Shown here piece by piece: positions 1 through 9,172 of a DNA stretch of 64,000 nucleotides. Both the position numbers and the translations under genes were made by a program. The DNA lies in the NCBI GenBank assembly GCA_965263485.1, contig CBDHHO010000004.1, positions 1,736,001 to 1,800,000 of the forward strand, written 5' to 3'. The notes beneath the pieces were generated by a model. It was not told where the DNA came from and made no database searches. It saw nothing but the letters and a program-made list of their open reading frames with translations. This stretch comes from Haliotispira sp965263485. Lineage in GTDB: Bacteria > Spirochaetota > Spirochaetia > SP-2023. Each line of letters starts with the position of its first letter. The first letter of the stretch is position 1.

Positions 1-228
1 CCGGAGCAGACTGTCGGGCTGCGAAATGCCTTGGAACAGTACTGCCGGCAGGATACCCTGGCCATGAGTCTGCTGCTGAGCGCTATGCAACAGGAGTTGC
101 AACGTGAGCTGCAACGTGAGTTGCAAGCAGCCTCGCAGCGCAGCCGCAGCGCAGGAAAAGAGGGCGAGACTCAACCGACCGATCCCGATTTTCCATTGAA
201 TAAGCTGCCTGTCAGTAGTAAGCCTTGA
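1..228 (+). CDS. C-terminal end of a protein, possibly DUF2779-type
   Basis: The reading frame is open from the first base of the window and stops with TGA at 226-228, so only about 75 C-terminal residues are visible. They include the string YCRQDTLAMSLL, which resembles the end of DUF2779-family nuclease-like proteins (usually YCxxDTLAM followed by hydrophobic residues). After it comes a short glutamine/glutamate-rich tail in which an 'LQRE' unit is repeated at DNA level, then a polar C-terminus. The family assignment rests on one motif and is tentative. The gene starts outside the window and runs in the same direction as bioB, 162 bp downstream. Confidence 0.4.
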   Translation, partial: PEQTVGLRNALEQYCRQDTLAMSLLLSAMQQELQRELQRELQAASQRSRSAGKEGETQPTDPDFPLNKLPVSSKP

Positions 229-390
229 GCCGAGGGGTCGGCGCAGCGGGTCTTTACCAAACACACATAGCAGAATTGACTCAGTTCACAGGTACAGAAG
301 CTGCTCTCCAGCTTGCAAAATCGGCATTTTTGTCGATAATGACCGCCGAACCCGGCAGCACCGGAACTACAGAGCAGGTGAGAGATCATA

Positions 391-1443
391 ATGGCAGATA
401 TCATGGCGGGCACTAGGCTTGAAGACAGCTCCGAGCCGGCAATGAAGGCGGAGAAAAGCACCCGCAAGGCAGAAGCCGGGTCACCGAGAGCAGAGCTGCG
501 CCATGATTGGATTCAGGAGCAGAGCATGGCACTGTTTGCTCTGCCTTTTATGGATCTGCTGCACCGCGCCCACTCTCTGCACCGCCAGTTCTTTGACCCC
601 AACCAGATCCAACTCTCGACCCTGCTCAACATCAAAAGCGGCGGTTGCAGCGAGGATTGCAGTTACTGTTCGCAAAGCTTACATCACAACGGCGGGGTGC
701 CGGAAAGCGGCCTGATGGACGTAGAGGCTGTCCAAGCCACCGCATCCAAAGCTAAGGCCCTGGGAGCTGAGCGTTTTTGCATGGGTGCAGCTTGGCGCAG
801 CCCCCCCGAAGAAGACATGCCGCAGCTGCTCGAAATCGTGCGCAGCGTCAAAGAACTCGGGCTGGAAACCTGCATGACTCTGGGCATGCTCAGCGAAGAG
901 CAGACTGCTCAGCTCAAGGAAGCCGGGCTGGACTACTACAATCACAACCTCGACACCTCCGAAGAATACTACAACAAAGTAGTCAGCACCCGCTCCTATC
1001 AGGACCGCATCGAGACTCTGAAGAACTTGCACAAACACGATGTTAAAGTGTGCAGCGGCGGCATCATCGGCTTGGGAGAAAGAGTTGAGGACCGGGCCTC
1101 CATGCTCTGCACTCTGGCGGCCTTGAATCCGCATCCTCAGTCGGTGCCGATCAATATGCTCGTGCCAATCACAGGCACACCCAGTGCCCTGAACCTGGCC
1201 GCGCAGGTGGACCCCTTTGATTTTATCCGCACCATCGCAGCGGCCAAAATCATGATGCCCGCCTCGCGCATTCGTCTGTCCGCCGGACGCACCCGGATGT
1301 CCGAAGAAATGCAGGCCCTGTGTTTTTATGCCGGGGCCAATTCTATTTTCTACGGCGATAAGTTGCTGACCACCGATAACCAGGATGCCCGGAGTGACCA
1401 GCAACTACTGGAAAAACTGGGAATGTATAGCGGCAATCTTTAG
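391..1443 (+). CDS. bioB: Biotin synthase BioB
   Basis: Radical-SAM enzyme that inserts sulfur into dethiobiotin, the last step of biotin synthesis. The radical-SAM cluster motif CSEDCSYC gives Cys86, Cys90 and Cys93. The ligands of the second cluster are all present in their usual contexts: RFCMGAAWR, ETCMTLGM, VKVCSGGI and the arginine in SRIRLSAGR. At 350 residues it is normal length, with an N-terminal extension of about 40 residues before the conserved start of the fold. ATG 391 is preceded by AGGTGAGAG; ATG 442 or ATG 526 are possible shorter starts. The stop codon TAG (1441-1443) lies inside a TTTAGAGG repeat terminus, so a repeat element seems to define the end of the gene. bioF, bioC and bioD lie 10-16 kb away rather than in an operon. 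Confidence 0.95.
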   Translation: MADIMAGTRLEDSSEPAMKAEKSTRKAEAGSPRAELRHDWIQEQSMALFALPFMDLLHRAHSLHRQFFDPNQIQLSTLLNIKSGGCSEDCSYCSQSLHHNGGVPESGLMDVEAVQATASKAKALGAERFCMGAAWRSPPEEDMPQLLEIVRSVKELGLETCMTLGMLSEEQTAQLKEAGLDYYNHNLDTSEEYYNKVVSTRSYQDRIETLKNLHKHDVKVCSGGIIGLGERVEDRASMLCTLAALNPHPQSVPINMLVPITGTPSALNLAAQVDPFDFIRTIAAAKIMMPASRIRLSAGRTRMSEEMQALCFYAGANSIFYGDKLLTTDNQDARSDQQLLEKLGMYSGNL

Positions 1444-1534
1444 AGGTTCCCTTTAGAGGTTCCCTTTAGCAGACCGCCGGAAATCTGTAATCTCGTTCAT
1501 TCAGCATCGAAAGCGGATTTTTGGAGATTCCCTT
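1439..1534. repeat. MITE-like element remnant at the bioB 3' end
   Basis: Two tandem copies of the terminal motif (TTTAGAGGTTCCC) are followed by the right end of the 165-bp element (CTCAGCATCGAAAGCGAATT-like sequence ending in GGAGATTCCCTTA). It compares directly with the full element at 20624-20788. It fills most of the gap between bioB and the chemotaxis receptor. Confidence 0.7.
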
Positions 1535-1598
1535 ATCTTGGAGCTGCTCCGTTGGAATCAGTGACGTGCTGTCGGCCGCCTGAGGAGTGGGAAGCGCA

Positions 1599-4397
1599 AT
1601 GAAGAAAAGTCGATCTCTGAAGTGGATATTTACCATGTGGTTGCTGGCGGCCCTGGTTCCGGCCAGTGGCACCTTTGTGGGTGTGTTCGTCTTCCTGTTT
1701 CGCAGTGTGGTGATGGAGAACATCGAAAACATCATCAAAAACAATACTGTTAAATATGCCTTGGATGTCAAACACTACTTCAATGAACGCCACACCGTCA
1801 TCAAGGTGCTGGCCCAGATACCTGCCTACCGCCTGTTGGTTGAGCTGATCGACCAGCGCTTTTACTTCCGGGCACCTCTGCCACAGGACCCAGGGTTGCT
1901 TCAGCAGCAACTCGACAGCTATTCGGAACAAGACAAAAGACTACTCAATTCCATCCCTGTGCGGGGGCCGGGAACTCCTTCGGATTCGCTATTGGATATG
2001 GAATATTCCTACCTGCGGGACTCAATTGCGGATCTGAAAAAAAACTACCCGGATTTAATCTGGGTTTATATCATCAATGAAAAGGCCCAAGACATTTTGT
2101 CCCAAGAGCTTTCGGTGGGGCTGAACTACCTGGCCGATCGGCAACCTTGGTATCGGCTGACGAAGCAGCACCGAGCAGCAGTGACCACAGAACCCTACTA
2201 CGAACCCAATTCTAACCAGTATGCCTTCCTGCTCTCGGTGCCGATTTTTGCCGACCAAGCCGGTCGCAAAGGAGAATTGCTCGGAGCCTACATCGCCAAC
2301 ACCAGCTACAGCACCTTTGTGAGCAACATTGCGGCCCGCTGGGAATATATTTTCCCCTCTTCGTTTGCTTATATCGTCAATGGAAAGGGAGATGTGGTCT
2401 ATCATCCTGACTTCAATTTGGTCAAGAACAGGGCCAACGTCTACCGGGACAACGTCTCCTTTGAAACTCTGATGGGTGACATTTTGCGGACTTTGGACAC
2501 CAAACAGCAACAATCACTGAACGATTCGGGAGACCGGGAAGAGAGTTACAAACAGGTCATCAGCGGCGAATTTACCGGTACCAACAGCTTGCGTGCTTCC
2601 GGTTCGTTCCGGGTAACCAGTACCCTTGTGGGGGTGGAGGACTGGGAACTGGTGCTCGTGACGCCAGTCAAGGCAATTGAAGTCTACATCAACACCCGCT
2701 TTGGCACAATCTGGATGGTTATCATCGCCATTTTGGTGCTGTTGAGCTTGTTTATCTTTGCCCTGACTTCGCATTTCTTGAACCCGATTTCCAGTATGAC
2801 CGCAGTGATGCAAGATGTCGGGCGCGGCAATCTGGCTACTGACAAAAGCGTGTTACAATTCCGCAGCCGCAACGAAATGGGGACCTTGGCCCAGGTCATG
2901 AACACCTCGCTCAACAACTTCAGTCGCAGTCTGGCTTCGGTGCGCGTACTGGTTTCCGGGGGGCAACGTGCCATGGAAAACCTGATGAACACCAACAATA
3001 TTGTGCGCGGTATGGCCAGTAATATCACGGTAAATCTGGAACAGGCCCACGAAGGTTCGATCGAACTGCAAAACGCGGCGCAGCGCGCCGCCAAAGCAGC
3101 GGGCAGCGTGCGCCATATTACCGAAGAAGAGGCACAACTGGTCACCGACTCTTCGGCGGCGGTGGGGCAGACTTCTGTGGCGATGGAAGAAATGAATGCT
3201 GGTATTTCCAACATGGCGCGCATCGCTTCGGAGAGCCGCCATTCTTCCGATCAGTTGATTCAGGTAACCCGTGAGGGCACCGCTTCTATGGAAGAGCTGA
3301 CCGAAACTATTGAAAGTATTTCGGACAATATCGCCCAAATGCGGGAAGTTATCACCATCATCAACGAAATTTCACAGCAAACCAATCTGTTGGCCATGAA
3401 TGCGGCCATTGAAGCGGCGCACGCCGGCGAGAGTGGCAAGGGCTTTGCCGTGGTGGCCGACGAAATTCGCCAACTGGCCGAAACCACAGCGGAAAACTCA
3501 ACCAGTATCCACAACACTCTGACTACGATGGTGGGTGTCATCGAACAAGCCAAGCAGTCGAGTGAAGAAAATTCCAGTGCTTTTGATCAGATTGAACATC
3601 AGGTACTCAAGTTCGTTCAGGCCTTTAGCAGCATTGCTACCAGCTCAGAAGAGATCTCGGCGGGCTCGCACGAAATCAACAACTCGATGAGTGAGCTCAA
3701 CGAAAAATCCAGTACCCTGTTACAACACACCAACAGCGTGCAGGAGTCGGTCATCAACATCGAGCGACTGCTTGAAGAGATCGACAACTTCTCACAGCGC
3801 AACTTGTCGCGGGTTTCGAACCTGGCCCAGCAGAGCCTTTCGATTGAAACCCTGCAAAAAAGTAATTCCCGTATGTCGCGCCTGACCTTTAACAATATGC
3901 AAAATCTGCTCAAGCAGGTTTCTCTGTTCACTATCTCCGAAGATGACCAGGCTAATTTCAATATGCACAACGACTTTGGCCGCCTGTTCATTGAACTGCA
4001 GGAAAAGCGTAAGGAAATCAGCGACATGCTATCCTGGAATAGTAGCAAGGCGCTCTCCGAAGGCCAGGCGGGCAACTACAGCAACACCCGGCTGGAGACC
4101 TGGATTCAGGATTATGGTACGGTTTATTTTAAGGACTATCCTGACTTTCATAAACTGATAGAAGCTCATTATGATTTTTATCGTCTGCGCGCTGAATTGG
4201 TCAAATTGTGCAGTATGGAAGAACCCGATCAATTGATGGTCAAAAACCTGAGTCAACGCTTTGAAGACCAGGCGGAGATGATTGAAGAGAAGCTGGTGGC
4301 GTTGCAGAAAGTATTTTACCGCGATATATTACCGGACTACATTGAAAAGCAGCAGGTGAATAAGTCCCCAACAGACAGATCGCAGGCAAATATCTGA
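1599..4397 (+). CDS. Methyl-accepting chemotaxis protein with extracytoplasmic sensor
   Basis: Transmembrane chemoreceptor of about 932 residues. A first membrane helix (about residues 9-34) is followed by a large extracytoplasmic region of about 330 residues, the size expected of a double-Cache sensor. A second helix lies near residues 369-393 (IWMVIIAILVLLSLFIFALT), followed by HAMP and the cytoplasmic signalling domain. The hairpin tip, about residues 588-635, shows EISQQTNLLAMNAAIEAAHA and GKGFAVVADEIRQLAE, which binds CheA/CheW. After the methylation helices there is an unusual C-terminal extension of about 170 residues with a His-Asn-Asp-rich helical stretch (FNMHNDFGRLF). I do not recognise it, and it ends without an NWETF-type CheR tether. 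ATG 1599 follows GAGGAG at good spacing. The ligand cannot be told from sequence. Confidence 0.93.
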   Translation: MKKSRSLKWIFTMWLLAALVPASGTFVGVFVFLFRSVVMENIENIIKNNTVKYALDVKHYFNERHTVIKVLAQIPAYRLLVELIDQRFYFRAPLPQDPGLLQQQLDSYSEQDKRLLNSIPVRGPGTPSDSLLDMEYSYLRDSIADLKKNYPDLIWVYIINEKAQDILSQELSVGLNYLADRQPWYRLTKQHRAAVTTEPYYEPNSNQYAFLLSVPIFADQAGRKGELLGAYIANTSYSTFVSNIAARWEYIFPSSFAYIVNGKGDVVYHPDFNLVKNRANVYRDNVSFETLMGDILRTLDTKQQQSLNDSGDREESYKQVISGEFTGTNSLRASGSFRVTSTLVGVEDWELVLVTPVKAIEVYINTRFGTIWMVIIAILVLLSLFIFALTSHFLNPISSMTAVMQDVGRGNLATDKSVLQFRSRNEMGTLAQVMNTSLNNFSRSLASVRVLVSGGQRAMENLMNTNNIVRGMASNITVNLEQAHEGSIELQNAAQRAAKAAGSVRHITEEEAQLVTDSSAAVGQTSVAMEEMNAGISNMARIASESRHSSDQLIQVTREGTASMEELTETIESISDNIAQMREVITIINEISQQTNLLAMNAAIEAAHAGESGKGFAVVADEIRQLAETTAENSTSIHNTLTTMVGVIEQAKQSSEENSSAFDQIEHQVLKFVQAFSSIATSSEEISAGSHEINNSMSELNEKSSTLLQHTNSVQESVINIERLLEEIDNFSQRNLSRVSNLAQQSLSIETLQKSNSRMSRLTFNNMQNLLKQVSLFTISEDDQANFNMHNDFGRLFIELQEKRKEISDMLSWNSSKALSEGQAGNYSNTRLETWIQDYGTVYFKDYPDFHKLIEAHYDFYRLRAELVKLCSMEEPDQLMVKNLSQRFEDQAEMIEEKLVALQKVFYRDILPDYIEKQQVNKSPTDRSQANI

Positions 4398-4604
4398 GAA
4401 TCGGTCCACTATTCCCATTTCGTGGCGGGCCGCGCTCTTTTCAGCGGGTGGTAGTTTCGCTTCCGATGGGATTTGCAGCAAAGTCCGGCTCTTCCTTACC
4501 TCCTGTTATCGCAATCGTGAAAATTCTTTCAATTTACAACAAAAGCGAGATTGTGTGCGATACCACAGTTTTTTGGTAATCGCACGCACATTCAGGTTTA
4601 GTAG

Positions 4605-6080
4605 ATGCAGATAGCAAAATTCGGTGGGACTTCTCTGGCCAGTACGCAGGCGATGCAGCAGGTACTGGGAATTGTCCAAGATAAACTGAAGCAGTGTGCG
4701 AACCCAGACGGTCCGGCCCTGGCCATGGTGCTTTCAGCTATGGGCGGGGTGACCAGCCAACTGCATGAACTTGCCCGGCTTAGTTCATCCTTGAGCCAGA
4801 GCTCCGAAAGCTCTGAGCATTCCAAGCAGTGCCGGAGCCACTGGCTGGATGCCCGATTAGAACCGATCCGTCATCGCCATTTCGAAACGGCCCATAGCCT
4901 GCTCAATAGTTCGTCCTACAAGGTCTACCGGCAGCTCGCTGCAGGTATTTTTAGCGATATTCATGCTGTGCTCGAAGTCATTGCCCTGCAAAGGATGCTC
5001 TCGGATGAACTGCTGGAGCTACTGTTGCCGCAGGGCGAGCTACTCTCTTCAAGGCTCTTTGACCTCTATTTGAAAGACAGCGGTATTGACAGTGTCTGGT
5101 TGGACAGTCGTCAGTTTATTGTCAGCAAAAAACACAGCGACCGTACCAATGTCGATCTGGTGACCTGTCGTGCCAATTGTACAGCGGCGTTGGCAGCGGG
5201 CCGGTTGCGGCGGGTGAACGTGTTCCCCGGTTTTATCGCCGCGACTCCGGGCGGTCGCACTACCGTGCTGGGGCGCAATGGCAGCGATTACTCTGCCACG
5301 ATTCTGGCCTACGGTCTGCAGGCCAAACTAGTCGAAATCTGGACGGATGTCGATGGCATTTTGACTACCGACCCGCGCATTGTACCTGAAGCATCGATCA
5401 TCCGGGAAATGAGCATTGAAGAAGCCATGGAAATGGCCTATTTTGGCGCCAAGATCATTCACGCCCAGACCCTGCTGCCCATTATGCAGCATACCGCACA
5501 GCATTCGTGCCCGGTGCGCATTTGCAATACCTTTAATCCGGCAGAGCCCGGCACCATGATTCGCTCCGGACTTGCTCAAAAGGGCGAAACGGGTGGCAGC
5601 AAGCGCTTGCTGACTGCGATTAGTTATGTTGATAATGCCAGCTTGTTATTACTTGATGGCATGTTTCTCAGTTCGGCACAGTTCCTTGCCAGAGTCTTCC
5701 GAGCCTTTGATCGCCACAAGGTTGAGCCGATCATGGTGATCCGGGTGACGGCAGACAACAAACTTTGTCTGACCATATACAAGAGTCAGATGACCGAGGC
5801 CATTGTCGCGATTTCCCATGAATTTGAGCGCGAACTGCGCAACGGCAGCTTTGCTTCTCCGGAAGAAGAAACCGATGTTTCAATTATTTCCGTCATCGGC
5901 GAGCAAATGCGCGGTAAGGTAGGCACTGTCGGTGGGATTTTCAGCGGACTGGCCGAGCTGGGTGTCAATATTCTGGCAATCGGCCAGGATGTTACCGAAA
6001 ATAATATTTCATTTATTACCAAGCAGAAAGATCAGCAAAAAACCATACAATACCTTCATCAGAATTATTTATTTCAGTGA
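4605..6080 (+). CDS. lysC: Aspartate kinase
   Basis: Phosphorylates L-aspartate, the first step to lysine, threonine, methionine and diaminopimelate. The N-terminal KFGGTS (residues 5-10), the central GRNGSDYSATI and the WTDVDGILTTDPR segment are classic kinase-domain motifs. The C-terminal third carries two ACT domains (VIGEQMRGKVGTVGGIFSGL, ...GVNILAIGQ), the usual site of feedback inhibition by end-product amino acids. At 491 residues it resembles the kinase half of bifunctional aspartokinase/homoserine dehydrogenases, but no dehydrogenase follows. The next gene starts 25 bp after the stop on the same strand, so cotranscription is likely. The gene symbol is by function; the isozyme class is not certain. 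Confidence 0.93.
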   Translation: MQIAKFGGTSLASTQAMQQVLGIVQDKLKQCANPDGPALAMVLSAMGGVTSQLHELARLSSSLSQSSESSEHSKQCRSHWLDARLEPIRHRHFETAHSLLNSSSYKVYRQLAAGIFSDIHAVLEVIALQRMLSDELLELLLPQGELLSSRLFDLYLKDSGIDSVWLDSRQFIVSKKHSDRTNVDLVTCRANCTAALAAGRLRRVNVFPGFIAATPGGRTTVLGRNGSDYSATILAYGLQAKLVEIWTDVDGILTTDPRIVPEASIIREMSIEEAMEMAYFGAKIIHAQTLLPIMQHTAQHSCPVRICNTFNPAEPGTMIRSGLAQKGETGGSKRLLTAISYVDNASLLLLDGMFLSSAQFLARVFRAFDRHKVEPIMVIRVTADNKLCLTIYKSQMTEAIVAISHEFERELRNGSFASPEEETDVSIISVIGEQMRGKVGTVGGIFSGLAELGVNILAIGQDVTENNISFITKQKDQQKTIQYLHQNYLFQ

Positions 6081-6105
6081 TACATGGTATATTTGAGAGT
6101 AGATA

Positions 6106-9000
6106 ATGAACAACAATCATCAGAACATTTGTTATGTAGCTGCATTGGAAATACTGTTTCTCAATAAAATACACAAACTACGAAACAGCATTATTCTCAA
6201 AGAGTTTGAGCAAATTCGCCAACTTGCAGCCAAATATTTTTTGGACATGGAGGAGTTCTTAGAGCAGAATTATTTGCTTTTTCAATCTGCAGATACCCGA
6301 TTGAATAGTTTAATCAATATTTCACAATTTTCTTTACAGCTGAAAAAAAGAATAATTGACTCAAAGATTTTTTTTGAGTTTAACATCCTAATTTTTAAGA
6401 CTCATATAGATTCCAAAGTCATTAACCAAAGTATCCGAAATGGATTGTTGAATATCTCTACCGACAAAAAGGTCTGGTTGCTGCAAGAATATAATCCAGT
6501 TATTCATTATAATATACATTTGTCAGCGATATATAAAGGAATGCAAGAAGTTATTGCACTACGCATCGAACCGGGAGAAAAAAATTTTCTCGAAAAATGT
6601 GAAGAAGATATTTTATTTTATGCGATTCAGAAAGAAGATATAGAAAAGGCAATTACGAACATTCATATCCAGGCTATTGGAGTCACCGGCCAGATCAACA
6701 CCGGAAAGACTGCGTTCCTGCGGAGTCTGTGCCGATCCGATATGCAAAAATTTATCTACCTGAGTGCTCATAGCCAATACCAAGAGGCTTCATATCCTTT
6801 TATTGTTCTATTACATCAGCTGCAAGAACATTTTCTGCATTTTCTGCCGGAAAAAGGCCGTCACAAGTTGGAGAAGTTGTCCCGGCAGGTTCGTTTGTCA
6901 AAGATATTGAGTTACAAGCAGATCGAAGTTGATGTGCTGAATCTTTTGTGTCAACTGGTTGCTATCCGCTCCCTAGTGCTGGTCTGTGACCATCTGGACA
7001 GTTGGCCTGCCGAGGCTATTGAACTGATGCAGTTGTTTCATCGCCGCCTGAGCTCTGTTACTTGGAATTTGGGAAATTCGCAGGCGCAGTGTACTTTTAT
7101 TTGCAGTATGTCCGGGGTCTACTATCCCATTAGGATCGATGAACTTATACACTTTTCCGAACAGCACCACAAGCATTCTGCAGCGACAGCTGGGGCAGAG
7201 TGGGGGCAGCGTCCCGCGCTGCCCGATCTGGAGGCTATTCGATCCTGTTCGTTTTCTGCTAAAGAACAGTTACAGGCTATACTGCTTAGCCAAAGAGTAT
7301 CATTGATAGGGCATAGTAATTTTAATAATTTATTAATAGAAGGATTAAAAAATCAAGAAATCACTATTATATCAATAATACAGAGATTCCCATATATATT
7401 TAGCAGGGATATACTAGTCAAGGTTCTAAATAATTATCTATTATATGATGTTATTGACTATCTAATAGATCATTATTTTTTGATTGAAGTGGAAGACCAT
7501 TTAGGAATGCATTTATTTTGCACTATTAATACCGGAAAATATCGACTGGAACTCAATATATCAAAATCAATTAATGAAGATATTAGAAGTTTTTTTTCTA
7601 AAAATATGATATATTATCATTCAGATATTTATTCTTTATATATACTTTCAATAAATAATATTTTATTATATGAAGTTATGGATTTTCAACTATATCGAAT
7701 GCTGGAGGCAGGTTTTTCCAATAGTGTTCATACTTTTATTAATAGTGATATTTTTAAGAATTACTATCCTGGTATCAGATTATGGAAAAAAATCAATAGT
7801 AATAATATGTCAAACTTGTATAAAATAAAAAGTGAAATGGATACATATTCCACCAATAAAAAAAATATTCGTTTTTTATTGCCATTGTCAAATTATTATC
7901 TGCTGTTATCAGACTATGAAAAATCTCTTAAAATAAATAAAGAGGCAATATACTTATTTAATAATGATGATAATTATCGTATATATATTGATAAAATATT
8001 TTATATATACGTAAAGATATTTATTCAAAAGTGTAATTTCAAAGAAGCGACTGAATATATCAATATCAGCATGGAATCTTTACATAATTCAGAAAAATCT
8101 AATTTGTTTTATCAGTTTATTTATTTGAGGTTATTATGCCTATTCTTTGAAAAGGAATTTCACTCAGCAATTCAGATGATCGAAAAATATGACTTTGATG
8201 AATATCTAGATTTATACGGAGAAATCGAGAGATATTTTGAAATTAATCTAATCATAATGCGTATTTACTTTGAAATAGGCCAATATCAAATTGCACAGGA
8301 AATACTAAACAAGATATTAGAAATTGCTAAATATTACAATTATAGAAATTTTATTGATTCCATTTATTGTTGGATAGCCAGAATATCCTTCTATACCGGG
8401 AAATTTCATCAAGGATTTTCATGCTTGGAAAAAATGAAGGACTGCGAGGAAAAGTTCTATTTTCTGAGCGAGGGGTTTTATTTTTACGATGAGAAAGAGC
8501 GGGCACTGCGCAGTATTATGATGGCACTTAAGATGTCATTAAAAAAAGCATTGGATCGCAAAAATTTGGGGAATCTAGAATTTGATAATGTATACAGTCT
8601 TCAAGAAGGAAAATTAATTACCTGCAATGGTAAAAAAGACCCACTACTGGTTAATATCCAGGCGCTAGCTGCTTACCTGCACACTTTCTACGGGGAACCA
8701 AAAATTGCTGATAAGATATTAAAACGAATCGTTCAGCGTCCTTCGTTTGAATTCAATCCGTTTCAGCATATATTTCATTATTTTTATTATCTGTATTTGA
8801 AGCAGCACTCCGATGATGAGGACCAGGAAGAATTATTGTATCTCAGCTATGCCATTTCCATGTTGCAGAATGCTTCATCAAAAATATTAAATACAAAAAT
8901 AAGATATGATTATATATATAATAATTATTGGAATAGCATGCTGGCTAGGGAAGGTGAACAGCATAATCTTCTAATTCTGGGAAGTCCACGCTCTTATTGA
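6106..9000 (+). CDS. Large AT-rich P-loop ATPase of unknown function
   Basis: A 964-residue protein with a Walker A motif GQINTGKT (about residues 195-202) and a plausible Walker B, LVLVCDHLD (about 289-297), suggesting an AAA/STAND-type ATPase module. It is flanked by an N-terminal helical region and a long helical C-terminus with Tyr/Asn/Ile-rich TPR-like pairs. No signal peptide, membrane helix or DNA-binding motif was seen. Its base composition is sharply AT-rich compared with the aspartate kinase before it and argB after it, especially from about 7300 to 9000, which suggests transfer or relaxed selection. It starts 25 bp after the aspartate kinase stop and has only a weak ribosome binding site. 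A regulatory or defence-type signalling ATPase is possible but unproven. Confidence 0.7.
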   Translation: MNNNHQNICYVAALEILFLNKIHKLRNSIILKEFEQIRQLAAKYFLDMEEFLEQNYLLFQSADTRLNSLINISQFSLQLKKRIIDSKIFFEFNILIFKTHIDSKVINQSIRNGLLNISTDKKVWLLQEYNPVIHYNIHLSAIYKGMQEVIALRIEPGEKNFLEKCEEDILFYAIQKEDIEKAITNIHIQAIGVTGQINTGKTAFLRSLCRSDMQKFIYLSAHSQYQEASYPFIVLLHQLQEHFLHFLPEKGRHKLEKLSRQVRLSKILSYKQIEVDVLNLLCQLVAIRSLVLVCDHLDSWPAEAIELMQLFHRRLSSVTWNLGNSQAQCTFICSMSGVYYPIRIDELIHFSEQHHKHSAATAGAEWGQRPALPDLEAIRSCSFSAKEQLQAILLSQRVSLIGHSNFNNLLIEGLKNQEITIISIIQRFPYIFSRDILVKVLNNYLLYDVIDYLIDHYFLIEVEDHLGMHLFCTINTGKYRLELNISKSINEDIRSFFSKNMIYYHSDIYSLYILSINNILLYEVMDFQLYRMLEAGFSNSVHTFINSDIFKNYYPGIRLWKKINSNNMSNLYKIKSEMDTYSTNKKNIRFLLPLSNYYLLLSDYEKSLKINKEAIYLFNNDDNYRIYIDKIFYIYVKIFIQKCNFKEATEYINISMESLHNSEKSNLFYQFIYLRLLCLFFEKEFHSAIQMIEKYDFDEYLDLYGEIERYFEINLIIMRIYFEIGQYQIAQEILNKILEIAKYYNYRNFIDSIYCWIARISFYTGKFHQGFSCLEKMKDCEEKFYFLSEGFYFYDEKERALRSIMMALKMSLKKALDRKNLGNLEFDNVYSLQEGKLITCNGKKDPLLVNIQALAAYLHTFYGEPKIADKILKRIVQRPSFEFNPFQHIFHYFYYLYLKQHSDDEDQEELLYLSYAISMLQNASSKILNTKIRYDYIYNNYWNSMLAREGEQHNLLILGSPRSY

Positions 9001-9026
9001 TCAGGGATTCCCCAGAGCGCCTCTTT

Positions 9027-9145
9027 AGGGCACCTCTAAAGTACGCCGGGAATGTTTAGAGATGCCCCAAAGTATTCTCCGGTCTCACTTCCTCGCTCCA
9101 GAATAGCTTTGCAAGAAGACAAAAGCGAATTTTTAGAGGTCCCCT
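9027..9145. repeat. MITE-like element with nested termini
   Basis: The left end AGGGCACCTCTAAAG and right end CGAATTTTTAGAGGTCCCC are inverted repeats. An additional internal terminus (TTTAGAGATGCCCC, about 9055-9068) suggests one copy inserted in or rearranged with another. It sits directly upstream of argB, whose ribosome binding site begins 14 bp beyond the element. Confidence 0.75.
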
Positions 9146-9172
9146 TTATCAGGTTTTAAAGGGATAGTTGTA

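Noticed and set aside
679..1404. Long open frame antisense to bioB
   Set aside because: Fully overlaps a strongly conserved biotin synthase on the other strand; its translation shows no family features and is explained by codon bias.
4398..4604. tRNA or riboswitch in the gap before aspartate kinase (for example a lysine riboswitch)
   Set aside because: No acceptor stem with TTCGA-type loop and no lysine-riboswitch core could be recognised; the gap is too short.
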